Part shown: positions 25,561-38,339 of the stretch, one piece after another | Numbering within the stretch: position 1 is the first letter of the stretch | Layout of the letters: the number at the start of each line of letters is the position of its first letter | Source: Chamaea fasciata | Taxonomy: Eukaryota; Chordata; Aves; Passeriformes; Sylviidae | Assembly (NCBI GenBank): GCA_029207755.1 | Contig: JARCOQ010000006.1 | Span: forward strand, 24,014,022-24,078,021 | Direction of reading: 5' to 3' | DNA: 64,000 bases | Made by a program: the position numbers and the translations under genes | The notes under the pieces: model-generated | Told to the model about the DNA's origin: nothing | What the model saw: only the letters and a program-made list of their open reading frames with translations | Databases searched by the model: none

Positions 25561-28500
25561 TGGAAAAGTAGCAAGAATAAGAGGGAATTACCTATCATTT
25601 ATCAAGTACTGGTAGATAAGAGGAGGGCAGCTTAGTGATTCAGAAACAGTGATGTGCCATAATACAGAAAATAACTTGAGAAGAATAATAATTATTACAT
25701 TTGTCTCCAAATTCTGTTGTGATATCTCGCTATTTTTTACTGTTGCTCTCACACAGTAATATGTGCTCATAAAGTGCCATAAAATAAAGTATTCAGAAAA
25801 CCTGTGGTTAATTGTTTAGGTCTTTTGGGATTTGTTGGTCATATTGAACCACAGTAAGAAAGAAGATGTGTCTGTGGAGCTGCAGTCACTTACTTCAAGC
25901 TTGTACTGACCTGAAGAATGTACTTCAGTTGTTTTCTCTGACAAGAACGTGTGCAGTCACTGACACTTACTGAGATTTTAAAGTAGGGAGATGCTGGAAA
26001 CATCCCTCTTTCCAGCAGAGTGGTCATAAGATGCCTGACAATTAGTAAATATTAAGCCTGTTCTTTTCTATTTTTAGAACCATTAACTTCCAGCCTACGC
26101 TTCTTGGCTCCAGAGGTACTTCCAACCTTCCCAGCAGTCAGGATACTGATTGCAGTGGGACCTCATCAACAGTTACCATTCAGACCAATGTTTTCTCCTT
26201 TTTGCCTCCAGACTTATTTAACAGAACCTCTCCTGCAGAGTTCTTCTTGAAACAGGAATTTTTATTGCATGAAGGCCCATAGCTAAAGGTCACAAGGAAG
26301 GAAAGGACAAATTCTTGGATATATTGTGCAGGTAAGTAGCGCTTATAGTTCATGTAGAGCTGAAGAGCTGTGTCTGGCACACACAGAAGGCCATAACCCA
26401 TACTGAGGGGTCCACGTGAGGGACACAAAGACATCGGCAGGACTATCTGTACTCTGAAAGCTGTGCTGGGTTCAGTTTTCAAGGTCAGTGGTTTTCATTT
26501 GATGTACTAGCAAGCACAGAGGGTGGGACTTTCTCACAAACCCTGCTTCAATGCAGTGGTAGAGGCTAACAGCAGGGAAAAGAAAATGCTCGGAGTTCTT
26601 AGCCAATTTTTGGAGTGATCCTGCCATGAGAAGAGCACCTGAGAGACTTGGGGTTCAATGTGCATATCCGCACATTCAGTCTGGGAAAGGGAAGAAGGGC
26701 AAGAAAGCAAAATGGTTCAGGAAAATTTCCAGGATTTTCTCTTTGTGACATTGACTTTCCAACAGGAGAACATGCAAATGCTGGTGGCATTCTGATAAGA
26801 GGAGAGCAATGTGCTATTTCAGAAGTTAATATACGGTGTCGGTGCTATCACGTTGTACCTTCTCTGCAGTCCTTCACTTCCTACATTGTGATTTAGTGTA
26901 GCACATTATAAGAGCAGTGTGTGAAAGTTTCAAAGCCATCATTGGTCATTGTTACAGCAGCATAACACTGACAAGCAACTGATGGAAAGAAAGGTTTTAT
27001 TGCTGCACTGTTCTCTCCTTCTTGCCTATTTAGGTCTTCAGCTTCAGCACTTTAGTGACTCCATACGCTACTGAATTCTTGAACAAAGTTTCAGTGGGTA
27101 TAAAGTAAGGCATTATTTTGTTATATGCATGTCTGATACCGAAAGGACACTTTTATTTTACTGTAAATTGCCTACTGCAGCAACAAAATGAGCCATGCTT
27201 TTTGCATACACGTGTATAAATTTTTTGTTTGGGTTTTGAATTCACGCTGGTTAAATGCTGAAATTCTAATTGGAATTCAGTTATATTTAAGAGATTGTCC
27301 TGAGCAAATTTTAATCTATTTGTAGTATTTTGAAACTTTTTTCCATAAATCGTCCAGTCCTGAACCCTTACTGGTGATTACTGCTCTCAGATACTAGGAA
27401 TGTAGTATAAAAATGTAAGCAAAGAAATTCACCAGATATCGGAATCTCCTCTGGGCTTTCATGTGGCCAGTATTTGTTATATAGAGCATACACCCATCTG
27501 TAATTATACTTGTAATGTAATTTCCTCTAAAGGAGTAAACACTCTAAAGTGTTGCTTAGTTTTCCTTGTTACAATAAGTTAGCTGAATAATCACAATAAA
27601 TCTTGGCCAGAAATTCAGAGATTTTCAGGTTGTACCAGGTCTCCAACAGAATTTCTGAATGACTAGTGTTTGTATCACTTGTTGTCTTGGTTTCTAAAAG
27701 AGTACTTGTGTTCATCAGTATTTGTGAATTCCTTGAAATCTGTGGATGAAAAGGGCAGCATAAAGCTTGGTTTAACATTGCAGAGTTGTCTGCAAAAGAA
27801 CACGTGCACAGTTTCCTTTTCGGCCATGGATGACTTGTCCATTAAAAAGCTGGTTCACAATAAATTAGAGACTGAATTTACAGCATGTGATTTACTCTGC
27901 GCTGGCTCCACGTGAGGACATTCTCACTATAACTATCCATCTCACCAGCTGCAGCTGTTCCCAGGCTTCTGCACTGCCAGTGGAGAACTTCCTGAATAGA
28001 GTCTCAAAGCATGTAAGTTAGACCTGTTGTGATCTCCACGCTACAGGAACTTCTCTCTCCCCTCCTAACTACAGAATCTGGGGAGATCAGCTTGCACTTC
28101 AAGTGATGTGATACCTTTCCCTCTCACCTGCTCTGCCTCTTATCATTATCTGTAAGACAATTTTTTTCCATAATTTATTTTAGAATTAATTGTACATGTT
28201 CTAGGGGGAATACTCATGGGGCCCAGACTCTCTCTACAACTTAGAGGATAAAAAGCTAAATTTATTTAGGAGAGTAAAATGCAGGAGACTTCCATAGGTA
28301 TAACAGAGATCTCTGCTTCTCTCTTTCTTACCGTCCTTCTGAGCATAAAGCTAACCTTTGTGATGAGTAGATCAGTGGATTGAAGAAACTCACAATTCAC
28401 ACCCTCCCTAATTCACAGCACTCACTAACTTCTCTGTGTTGTCAAGCCAGTGATATACAGCTTAATAACAAAAATGCTTCATAGAAACTCCCAGAAAGTG

Positions 28501-29640
28501 AATCAAGGCCCTGGGGACAAAGACTCCACATTTACTCTTGGGAGTTGCTAGTATCTCAGGTATTACCAGAGGAACACTTAAATAAGCAACCTACAGTATT
28601 ATTTTCTCTGTGGTAATGCTTAATGAAACTAAGAGTACTTTTGGTTCTTTATTACTGTGAAACTAAGTACTGATAAAACTATTGCAATGAAATATCATTT
28701 TCTTACTGATGCCAGTGCTTTAAACCCACGTGACCCACCAAAACGGGTGTATGCAGAAGAATAAAAAAAATCTGTTTTTAAAAGAAAAGGGGTCATATAT
28801 ATGACTAACAACAGCACTTGGGAGACAGAGCTGTGTAAGGACTAGAGCAAGAAATGCTGAATAAATTATTTGCTAATAAATTATTTCTATCAGGATTTTG
28901 GCAGCAATCAGATAAAAAAAAAAGCAGTAGATCTACTGCAAAGGGAGGTAGAAATGTTTTTTGGGACAACCAATAAAGTCTGACTACCTAGAGAAGAGAT
29001 CTGAATTCTGTACTGGCAAAGAAATCTTATGCTCTTGACAGTATTGATAAAGCACTCATCAAGGGCTGGAGGGTGAAATGGGTACATGAAAGGAAAGAGC
29101 TTCAACGCTGCATTGGCTATGGCTAAAGAACATCAATTGATTATTGAACAAAACTTAGGTAAATCATGCCTTTGAACTATCCCTGCACACAAGTTGATAA
29201 ACAAGCACAGTGATGAATGAGATCTTAAATAGTTCTGCAAAATACCAGGAAAAGGTTCACAGTAACTGAAGAAGTCTCTAAAAGCTGTAGTTGGAGATGT
29301 GGGACAGAATAGAGAAAGCAAGAGACTTAGCTGCTGAAATAGTTCAGGTTCTTCTTTAATGAGAAATCTACTTTTATTTAGATGTTCTAATAATGTAATG
29401 CTCTAACAGTTGTAAATAAAAGAAATTGATTGCTAAAATGAAAATGTTTCTCTGTCTTGTGTATTCTAGGATCTAGCTGTTACAACCCACCCTAAGCCCA
29501 GACGAGCAAAGTGAGCTCTCAGTGGATTAGAAATCCTGAGGTTCAAAACATTCCCCAAAACATGACTAAAACCAAATGAGGTTAAATGTTTATATTAAAA
29601 AATGATTAATTTTATTTAACAGTAAAAGAGACAAGGAGAA
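25561..29640. other. Intergenic, no gene recognised
   Basis: Contains a perfect CAG|GTAAGT donor-like site at about 26328-26336 without a convincing exon, and a 100-codon minus-strand frame at 26180-26482 that is not recognisable. No repeats assigned. Confidence 0.5.
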
Positions 29641-29666
29641 AGAAGGAAAAAAATAGAAAAAGAGGT

Positions 29667-29688
29667 GGGGTGGGGGTGTGGGGGAGGG
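29667..29688 (+). repeat. G-quadruplex motif
   Basis: Four G runs of 4, 5, 5 and 3 separated by loops T, TGT and A (29667-29688). Short loops predict a stable quadruplex. Confidence 0.8.
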
Positions 29689-29819
29689 AGTATGACAGAG
29701 ACAGATTAAGTAGAAACGTATCACCTCTCCCTGGGTCAAATGATATCTTGTACCTTCTCTCCATCTGGTCTTCTTGGTAGAGAGGGTTTCTTGCTGAAAA
29801 GTAGAGAATCCCATGGATT

Positions 29820-30250
29820 AATATATGTTTGGGCCAGGTGGGAATGTCCAGGTACCTCCCCTGCAGGGGAGCAGTTTGACACTGTCCCTTGCAAGGCTGT
29901 GGATCTGTTGCATCACATTTTGCATCTCATGCAGTGCTCCGTTGCAGGATGTGGGGAACCATTTGGGGAGCCTTTGATAGACCATGATACCCCCTCAGCT
30001 GTCCCTCACCTGCAGGTCCCGTAGATGTGGCTCTCCCACGCTGGGGGCCCTGCAGCTGAGCACAGTGGAGGATGGAGGATGGGCGTCCACTGCCCCCCAC
30101 CAGAGGCTGTTTTGCCATAGACCCAACTCCTCCTCCTTCTCCCTTTCGTGGGGGAGTCTGCGCAAACCTGGCACAGATAAGTTCGGGGTTGTGGCCTCCA
30201 CTCCAAAGCTGCTGGGTTTGGCTCTCCCGTGAATGCCTATCCATTACTTC
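29820..30250. other. GC-rich block, probably repeat-derived
   Basis: Sharp rise in GC against the AT-rich background. It includes a perfect 16-bp palindrome (ctcccctgcaggggag, 29856-29871) and many overlapping open frames on both strands, which is an effect of GC content. The texture resembles an ERV LTR or internal fragment, but I could not fix its ends or family. A small CpG-poor unique element is the alternative. Confidence 0.35.
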
Positions 30251-31003
30251 CCACACCTGATATGCTTAAAACAATAGCGTCACTTTCTCTTATCTCTATC
30301 CCTTAGGTGGTTTAACTCACACTTCAGTGTTTCAGCCAGGAGGCCCATTCAGGGTGAGCTTTGGTGGTGCAGATTCATTATACAGTGTTGTTTTAATAGG
30401 CAGAAGTCCTTCATAAAATGTTTTTAGCCATAAACCATAATATTTCAGTCTCTGAAACCGACATAGTAGGATTTGGTGTTATTAGCTACGTTTATATAAA
30501 CGATTATTAATCATGGAACTAATAAATCCTGTCAGCCAAATGTACTCTGATTTTGTGGATTATTTCTTCTGAAGTTAGCTAAAAACTATTCTGCAGTAAT
30601 TTTAAAATATTTTCTACCTTATATTTTCTACAATATTTTATACTTGATTTCTTATCACTCTCCATTCATTTTCACTGATGTGAAAACAGACAAGAGAAAT
30701 GTTTTTCAACTTTTTAGTTTTGTACATAACTCAGCAGCTACATGTGGAACAGATGGAAAGTGCCCTTTGCAGTATATTTCATATCAATGACTATTCATAG
30801 GGTATGTATCTTGTTTAGAATTTTTATTTTAATTAATATTCAGTTACATATGATTTTCTCTGGAGATAAACACACATGCACAGACATTTTTTTCTTAGGT
30901 CAAGGTTCACCAAAATGCAGCTAACAAGACATTTATGACCCATTAAGCCCTTGTATGTGGTTCACAAATTACATATGCTTTTTTCCTACCCTCCACAGAA
31001 CAA
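30251..31003. other. Intergenic, no feature seen
   Basis: AT-rich sequence with no recognised gene or repeat. Confidence 0.6.
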
Positions 31004-31400
31004 AAACATAGAATGACAGAAAGATTGGGATTGGAAGCCTTGGGACATCTGGATGCCATTTTAGCCAGCCTCCTTGCTCAAGCAGGGTCACCTGGAGCAG
31101 GGTGTCCAGGACTATATCCAGATGATTTTTGAATAACTCTAATTCTGCCAGTGCTCAGTTACCCCCTCACAGTGAAAAAAAAAAAATTCCCAATGTTCAG
31201 AGGCAACCTCCTATATTTTGATTTGTGCCCCTTGCCTTGTGTGCTGTGACTGGGCACTGCTGGAAAGATGCTGGCTGCATTTGAATGTGCTGCTTTGCAC
31301 CCTCCCTTAAGTAATTTATATGCATTGGTAAGATCACTCTTACACCTTCTCTTTGCTAAGCTGAACAGTCAATTCTTTTGGTCTTTGTTTGAAAGTAAGG
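31004..31400 (-). mobile_element. CR1 LINE 3' fragment, old
   Basis: The plus strand reads catagaatgacagaaagatt, then ggaagcc, then 'ctcaagcagggtcacctgga', 'cagtgaaaaaaa' and 'ctgaacagtcaattctttt', which follow the antisense order of an avian CR1 3' region. The 3' end is at about 31004. Many differences from other copies indicate an old insertion. An A12 run at about 31177-31188 lies inside it. Confidence 0.8.
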
Positions 31401-31858
31401 CAACGTACATGCCATTAAATAAGCCAAAGCTGAGAAAATGGTTTTGACCATTACGCTATAACCATACACACTGTTTAGCTGTTAACATGGTTCATGACTT
31501 TCTTATGGCTTACTAGATTGTCTAGAGAATGTCTCATTAAGGTTTCAGACACCTTGTACCTAGGACAGTTCCCACAATGCTGGCTAAATGGGACTACACC
31601 AGGTTTGTTTCCCTCCCCTCTCTTTAGTCCCCCAGGTCTGTGTCAGAGGCTTTGTACCCTCAGATATTCTTCCTGATGTGCTTTAGGGCTATTGCATATT
31701 CTGTCAGACTCATATTGTGAAAATGCCTCTTTAGCTGTGAAAGCCTTCATAATATACAGAAACTCAACATCCTTTCTCCTCTGGGCAGTTTTACAGGACA
31801 GGAATGGAGATGTATAGGACTGAATAGGTAGAAAATAAAATGCTTTTTATGTGGAAAT
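31401..31858. other. Intergenic, no feature seen
   Basis: Mixed-composition sequence; no gene or repeat recognised. Confidence 0.55.
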
Positions 31859-32702
31859 TTGAGTCCATCCTTGCTGCCTGACATTTTGGCCAGCCTTACA
31901 GAAATATGCTGGTTAGAAGGCATCAGCAATAATGTCGAAAAGTATGTTCAGCAGCAGAAAAGAAAGCACGTTAAACTTAACACAGCACAAAAGAGGGACT
32001 ACCATAACAGGAATGCTGTTTTCATCTGTGGAGTGACAGAAAAAGTCTCAGAGGGCCTTGCGGCTCTTTAGAGACTCAAAGATCACATTGAAACAAAAAA
32101 TAGCTATTCTGAGAGCCACACTATCGATGAAAACAACACACGGAAAGTTCATCTCTCACTGGTGCCATAACAGATGGTGCCTTCTTTATGATGGTGAGAT
32201 ATAAGGGTGTTGCAGCACTTAAGAACAAAAATTGTTGTAGAGTATGGAGATGAAGACACTGTTTTATTCATTAGCAAACTCTTATTCCAAACCTCCTTAA
32301 AATAGAGCAAGTCATACACATTGATGTTGAATGCATGAAAGTCTCCATACCCAAAAGTCTAGTCCTCTGTGGAAGACCTTGAGGCTGAATCCAGAGATGA
32401 TGTAAATTCACAGCCATTTGTGTCTTGTTGTTTTGTTTTGTTGGAGGACATAAATGTATTCCTGCAAAAGAGAAGTAAGGATAACAATGTCTGCAGGGCT
32501 GGGACTGCACAAGCCATTTCAGCTTTTTTCATATCTCAGTAAAGTGGATCAGAAGATTTGCAGTGGCAGAAGTTCCCATCTTTCCTGACTGTATGAAAAC
32601 TTTGAAGGGAAACCTTGAAGCACTGCAGAAACATCAGAAGCATAGTGACACTTCCACGTCACAGGAAAGAATTAGTGGAGAAAAAGCTTTTTCCTTCAGA
32701 AT
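31859..32702 (+). pseudogene. Cluster of coding-like open frames, unidentified
   Basis: Three successive plus-strand stretches have protein-like composition. First, ATG 31859 to TAG 32069-32071 (70 codons, including EKYVQQQKRKHVKLNTAQKR), continuing in frame after the stop for another 38 codons. Second, a shifted frame at about 32190-32290 including VEYGDEDTVLFISK. Third, 32540-32702, with a strong acceptor (cttttttcatatctcag) and a GTGAGT donor at 32703, giving 53 open codons that include KTLKGNLEALQKHQKHSD. This could be a decayed retrocopy or old exons, but no parent is recognised and each part alone could be chance. Confidence 0.2.
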
Positions 32703-33293
32703 GTGAGTAGCAGCAGTGACCCAAGAAATGCTCCAGAAGATGTGCAGGTACATCTTTTTGACTTGAAGGGGACTGTGAAGGTGAAGATGAAGATAATATA
32801 ACATGAATGATGTCTGCTTGTTTTCTACAAAAACTTAGATTATGAACCCTCTTAGTGGTGGCTAGCATGGCTGTGAGATAATCCTTACTTTTCAAAGTAT
32901 ATCGAGATGTGAGCAAATATCCTTAAATGCAAGTATTAATAAATATACTTTGGGATCATGACACCAATGGCCACTTTATATCAGTCCTTTTCATTACATC
33001 AAGTTTTAAACTCATGCTATTGCTAATAATCAGAAATAAAAAAAACCTGTTGTGGAAGTCCAAGTCAATGATAAATGGAACAACACGGATTTCTCCTTAT
33101 ACAATCTTTGTGTATCTACCGCCCTACATCTATGCATTTTTCTGAAGTCTTGTATTGCAGATGGGACATTTTTCTATGACTCAGATCCTGATACCCTATC
33201 AGCATATCTGTCCTAAATAAATTTATAGGGAGAACACCTGAAATATATGCTTTCAGGGTAGCAGTCAGATTTTATGATTCCGGATTTTTCCTC

Positions 33294-33319
33294 TTTTTCT
33301 TATCTTCAGATAAGAAAAA
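33294..33319. repeat. Perfect 11-bp inverted repeat, 4-base loop, then poly-A
   Basis: tttttcttatc (33294-33304), loop ttca, gataagaaaaa (33309-33319), running on into further A residues. Confidence 0.85.
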
Positions 33320-34913
33320 AAAAAAAAGGATCTGATTAACAGAGAGTGAATGATAATCAGGAATTCACCTCATCTTCCCCTGGAACCTATTTCTGACAGC
33401 AGTGATTCTACAACCAATTAGCTAGTGCAAGGACAAAGTAACATGTATCAAAATAGGAAAAAGCTTTCAGAATGTCCCTAACAACAACCCGGATGCCAGC
33501 CCTGTGATTTCTACCACACAGAGCTACTGTGGCTCTGGAAAGACTAGCTTTTATTGAAGGCAAAAATTAATATCTGCTACAAAAAATGCCACTTTTAGAC
33601 GCAAACAAATCCTACAAAAGCTGTACTACATGTTATTCAGTACTGCCTACACAGCACGACTTGCTGAAAACTCTTATTTCAAATCCAGAGTATTGTCTGC
33701 AGATGAATTTTTCCCCAGATCCTGCTAGTGTGTCTCCTCCATTTGAGCATGGAGTTAGGTCTTGAAAAGAATTATCTCTGTTTTTCTGAGAGAACACATT
33801 AAGGAAGGGACTTGTACTTTCTCTTCCATTATTCAATGCTGCTCTTTGTTTACATGTCTTTTCCCTTTTCCTCTCTCAATGGAGGCTTGACAGTTTTCTG
33901 CCTAGCTTCTTATCTGGAGTTCAAAGAGTTTTTAATTTACTAGACAGTTTCAGTTGGCTAAGTTAGGATATATTCATCTTTCTTTCACCTTTTTGGAATT
34001 GCTGGCTTCATGGGTCATTTCCCTTAGCCAACAAAGCTGTTATGGTGGCCCTAGTGTCCCGGTCTTCTGCTGTTTTTTGTGTTTTCAGTTGCACAGAGCT
34101 GTCTAGACAAGGGGGTTGTAAGGTGTCTGTGTGTCATTCTGAAAAGGTCTTTTCATTTTCTTTTCCTTTACGGTTAAATAAGATATAAGATAAAGAGATA
34201 ATTCTGAATTTTGCAGATTCTGCAATCTTGGTTCCTTAATTGTGAAGAAAATCTACAGTCTGTGAACTCAGAAAAGTGGAAAAGAAGTAGAAAGAAATGT
34301 CCAGCAAGCTAAATTGTGAAGATCAGGGAAAGCAGGTACAATTTGATGCTTAAGATATTGATTTGACAGTCATCTCAATAGTTATGACCAAATATATTTT
34401 TTATCTTGCTATACATAGAGAAAAATGTGTTATGTAGATGTTATATTTTTATATTCTGTATATACATATATACATAATTGTAGCTTACTCAGGTATTTTA
34501 CCCATTGAATAAAGATTAGATCGCTTCTCCGGTTTGAAACATAGACAAGTAGAAGTTTTTGGATTAAGAATTAGAGAACATCACCGCTCATATTTTTTCC
34601 TGTAAAGTGCATTGTGTGCCTTGCTTGTGGTTCCATCCTATATGTAAAAGCAGCAAAAGCTCTAAGTCATAGGTATTCAGTATTTATTCATGAACTGTAA
34701 AGCAACAATGGAGCAAGTAAATTATTATTGAGACATTATTTCTGTCTCTGAAAAATAGACTTACACTCATTTATAACTGATATATAAATATACGAAGCGT
34801 GAGTTGCTTCAATGTTTTTCTTTAAGACACAGTTTAATTTTTATCTTCATTTTGTGTTTTTGCTGGGTTGGTTATTTTGTTGTTGTTTTTCTTTATTTCA
34901 GCTATGGTACCTC

Positions 34914-34933
34914 TTTTTTTTTTTTTTTTTTTT
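34914..34933. repeat. Poly-T run (20 T)
   Basis: Uninterrupted T20 after ctc. No retrocopy recognised beside it. Confidence 0.9.
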
Positions 34934-35585
34934 GTCTTATCTTCCTGAAACAATGATATTTTTCTAGCCTGACTTTTCTTGAAATTAAAAAGAGTAAGCA
35001 GATAGTACTTAAAACAGCAATATACAATACCTGTTGTTATGTGCACATGTGGATACAGAGCCAAAATCATCTTTGGACAGAAGAGACAACTAAGTAAAGT
35101 ACACAGCAAGTTTCAACTCCTCTGCCTTAGAGTTATATACCTTTTAGAGTAAAGAGTGTACTTGCTAAATACAACCTGTTATGCTTTAATGGAGTTTGTG
35201 ACATACTGAAGAACAAGCTAAAGGGTAAGTAGAATAAATTAGCACCTGATTGGTCCTTGGATATCATGAGTTTACATACTGTTGTAGAATTACAGGGAAT
35301 AATGTCCCTGCAGGATTTTGTCTGAGTACCTTTTGTGTTAGCAGAATAAGGCAGCTGAGCCCCAGGTTTCTTGGGGGTCTCTTGCTTCACACAGTCCTTG
35401 TTGGGAAATTTGCATCTACCTTATCTATCTCAGCTTTGCTCCAAACAAATCACTTTAAATTATAGACTCTAAAATACTTAAAACTACTCTTTTTTTGTGT
35501 TTTTTTTTCTTATTTATCAAGATGACAAATAGTTTCTTGATACCTGCTACTTTTTAGCTCTTAGATTTCTCTTTTAAACTTTATT

Positions 35586-35613
35586 AAATGTTATCAGATC
35601 CTTGATAACATTT
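35586..35613. repeat. Perfect 11-bp inverted repeat, 6-base loop
   Basis: aaatgttatca (35586-35596), loop gatcct, tgataacattt (35603-35613). It is followed by two more GATCCTT units. Confidence 0.85.
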
Positions 35614-38316
35614 GATCCTTGATCCTTCTCACTCTTTTCTGTGTTTAAGCAGGTTAACAGCTCTATCAATCAACATACAAATCTTTCTCTTCTCAGTAAT
35701 TAATAATAGACTAAATATTTTCTGTCATCTGTTTTCTTTGCTAATCTCAAATTAGGTGTTTTGGCTTATACATGAGCTCCATATAGAGATTCATACAGAA
35801 ACTTTCAAGGGGTGATGTAAACAGCTTTCTCTCTTTCTGAGACCCGGACAGCACTACAGCCACAATATGGTGTTGAGGTGCTCTCCCCTATAACACCCCA
35901 TCATCTATGAGGTGCTCAGGTCAAAGACTCCTTAAATCCTACCACTTTTTTGTAGAAAATGTAGACCTTCACTGCCTGTTATCTTAGTTCAAAACTCTAT
36001 ACTGGTATCACTAACCTCTCTACAAGGATTGGTGTTACTTACTAGCTCCCATCCCATTTTCTTCCACAATTTTGAATTGCAAGCATTCTGAAGTAATAAG
36101 TCAGACAAATAACATAGCAGAATAATTAAAAAAATTTGTTTAAAAAACTAATTTTTGATCTACTCTTTATATTTTTTTAGTGCTGATATATTAGGAACAA
36201 TTTGTTCTAATCCCCAGAATGAAGAAGTTGGCTTTTTTAAACATATTTAATGTAAATGGAAATTTCCAGTAGTACCATGATACTGATATCTGTGAGGAGT
36301 AGCTACAGTAAGACTCACTGAAGAAATGGATATAATTGAGTTAATGAGATGGGAGAAAAGCAGAAGAAATGGTTATGCAGCTTCCTGGATAACATTTTTC
36401 TTGAAAGAGTTTGCTGTTATTTTGCTGTTTGCCCTAAATATGGTGTAAGAGTTGGAACAAGGTAGCAGGCTAAAAGCATGTATTAGAAAAAAAATTAAGC
36501 TATTTAATGTTTAATACATCTGCATTAGAGTTTCCTGTAGTGGTTATTACTATAATGCCTAAGTGTTCTCTAATTTAGATGTGCTCTGTGGAGGTCTTAA
36601 TGCAGTTAGGTTGAATCATCTCTTCTCAGTAGAGACACAATGCTCAGGTGCACTTCTCTCCACTTTTCTTCCTTGCTATGTCTTACTCATGCTGTTAATA
36701 GTGGAAATACTTTCCTGGAGAATATAATTTTGTATGCATCTTGATGGTGGTCAGATAAGTCTGAAAGCTGATTGCACTGCTAACCCTTTATAACTCTGAA
36801 TATTTCCTGGTTTTGGTCTCTGTATCCTTCACCTTTTATGACCTGTCTAGTGCAGCATAGCCAGGCATGGTCAGACATGCATTCAGTTCCAGGTGACTTC
36901 TTAGAGTAGAACCTACTTTAGAGTTACAAAAATACTAGTGTGTTTTCAGTTACAACACTAATCAGGAGGCAGCACTCACTGGCCAGCAGAAGCCTCTCAA
37001 ATCTCTGTAGAGACCCACTTCCTGTAAAACCATGTGGAATAATGCAATACAAGGTTAATGCTCCCAGACCTGTCTCAACAAATTAATTCATTTGCTTTAA
37101 TGTAAACTGTGTGCAGAGTGCAAGAACTCTGCATCAGAACGGCGCTATTTTAGTACCTAGAAAAGTTGCAAAAGGAGGCTCAGTGCCTAATTGCCATTGA
37201 AGTGCAATACTGAAAATCTCATGAGGCATTCACCTACCTCTCCTAATCCCTAATTATTCCTGTGTATTCCCCCATTAAAAAGCTATGCTTTCTCAGTAGT
37301 GCATTTTTGTGTTCATTCCAATATGACATGCTGGCAACATAACTGTCTAGAAATGGCATCTCCTGTGGTCAGTGCCATTCCTAAATAGCAATCGTACTTG
37401 CAGAGAAGAGATTTATACGTTCGTTTCTTTCTTCAGTACTTTTACATACTTGTTACAATGATAAATGTTACTTAGTTCTACCTGTAATACACTGTCTCTC
37501 TCTAGTACACTCACTGGTACTCACTTTTCCAGTAGTGTATGAACCCCCACCAATTGCTATGTATATTAATATATTTTTCCATTTACATAATGGGAAGATG
37601 TATAAAATGGAGATGTCTTTGATTTCACTCTTTCCCTTCTGCCTTTGATGTCAATGTTCTTAGGTGAACAGTTCTCAACCTTTGACAAACTGAGACATTA
37701 CTTGAAATCATTCAAGCTGTAATTTATATTTCTCTCAGCCAAAATGAAATTGAAGTGGGCTTTAGCTTTTTGAAGATTGCTTTTAGTTTGCTGAGATATG
37801 ACCCTATGTCTGAGACCACTTGTTTTAAATTAGGAGCAACTCTGAGAAAGCGTTTCATGTATATATGTATTCATAAGGCTTCTAATGCCATCAATGTTCA
37901 TCTCTTGACAGCAGAGATGCTTAATTTTGGAGGATGCATTCATGCAAAGAATACACAATAACAGTTATTATCTGCTAAATTTTCTCTAACATGGTCCTCC
38001 TTTCCAATGTCTGTTTTACAACAATTTTGGGGAGGTTTGGGGGTTTTGTATTATTGAACCTTGAAGAAATGCTGAAGTTAAAGGCTGATATGGGCTATTA
38101 TGTACTGTTCAACCATTTTTTTTGACTCTTTCCCTTTGTAATTTATTGATAATTCTGTCTCCTCTTCAAGATGTCTGATGTGAGACTCATTTAATGAACA
38201 GCTTTAAATGAAAGATTTTTAAAAACAGTTGTTGAGGGGATGGTACAAGGACTTGTCTTGCTTTGAAAGACTTTAATACAGCTCAGGACCATTCTAGAGA
38301 AAAGGCAGGTGTAATT

Positions 38317-38339
38317 TCTAGACCACTGAACGGTCTAGA
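38317..38339. repeat. 8-bp inverted repeat
   Basis: tctagacc (38317-38324), 7-base loop, ggtctaga (38332-38339). Confidence 0.8.

Noticed and set aside
26180..26482. 100-codon minus-strand frame with helical-looking middle part
   Set aside because: No recognisable family, no splice support on that strand; the best splice site here is on the other strand.
29740..30260. Seven overlapping open frames
   Set aside because: Caused by low stop density in a GC-rich block; no consistent frame or motif.
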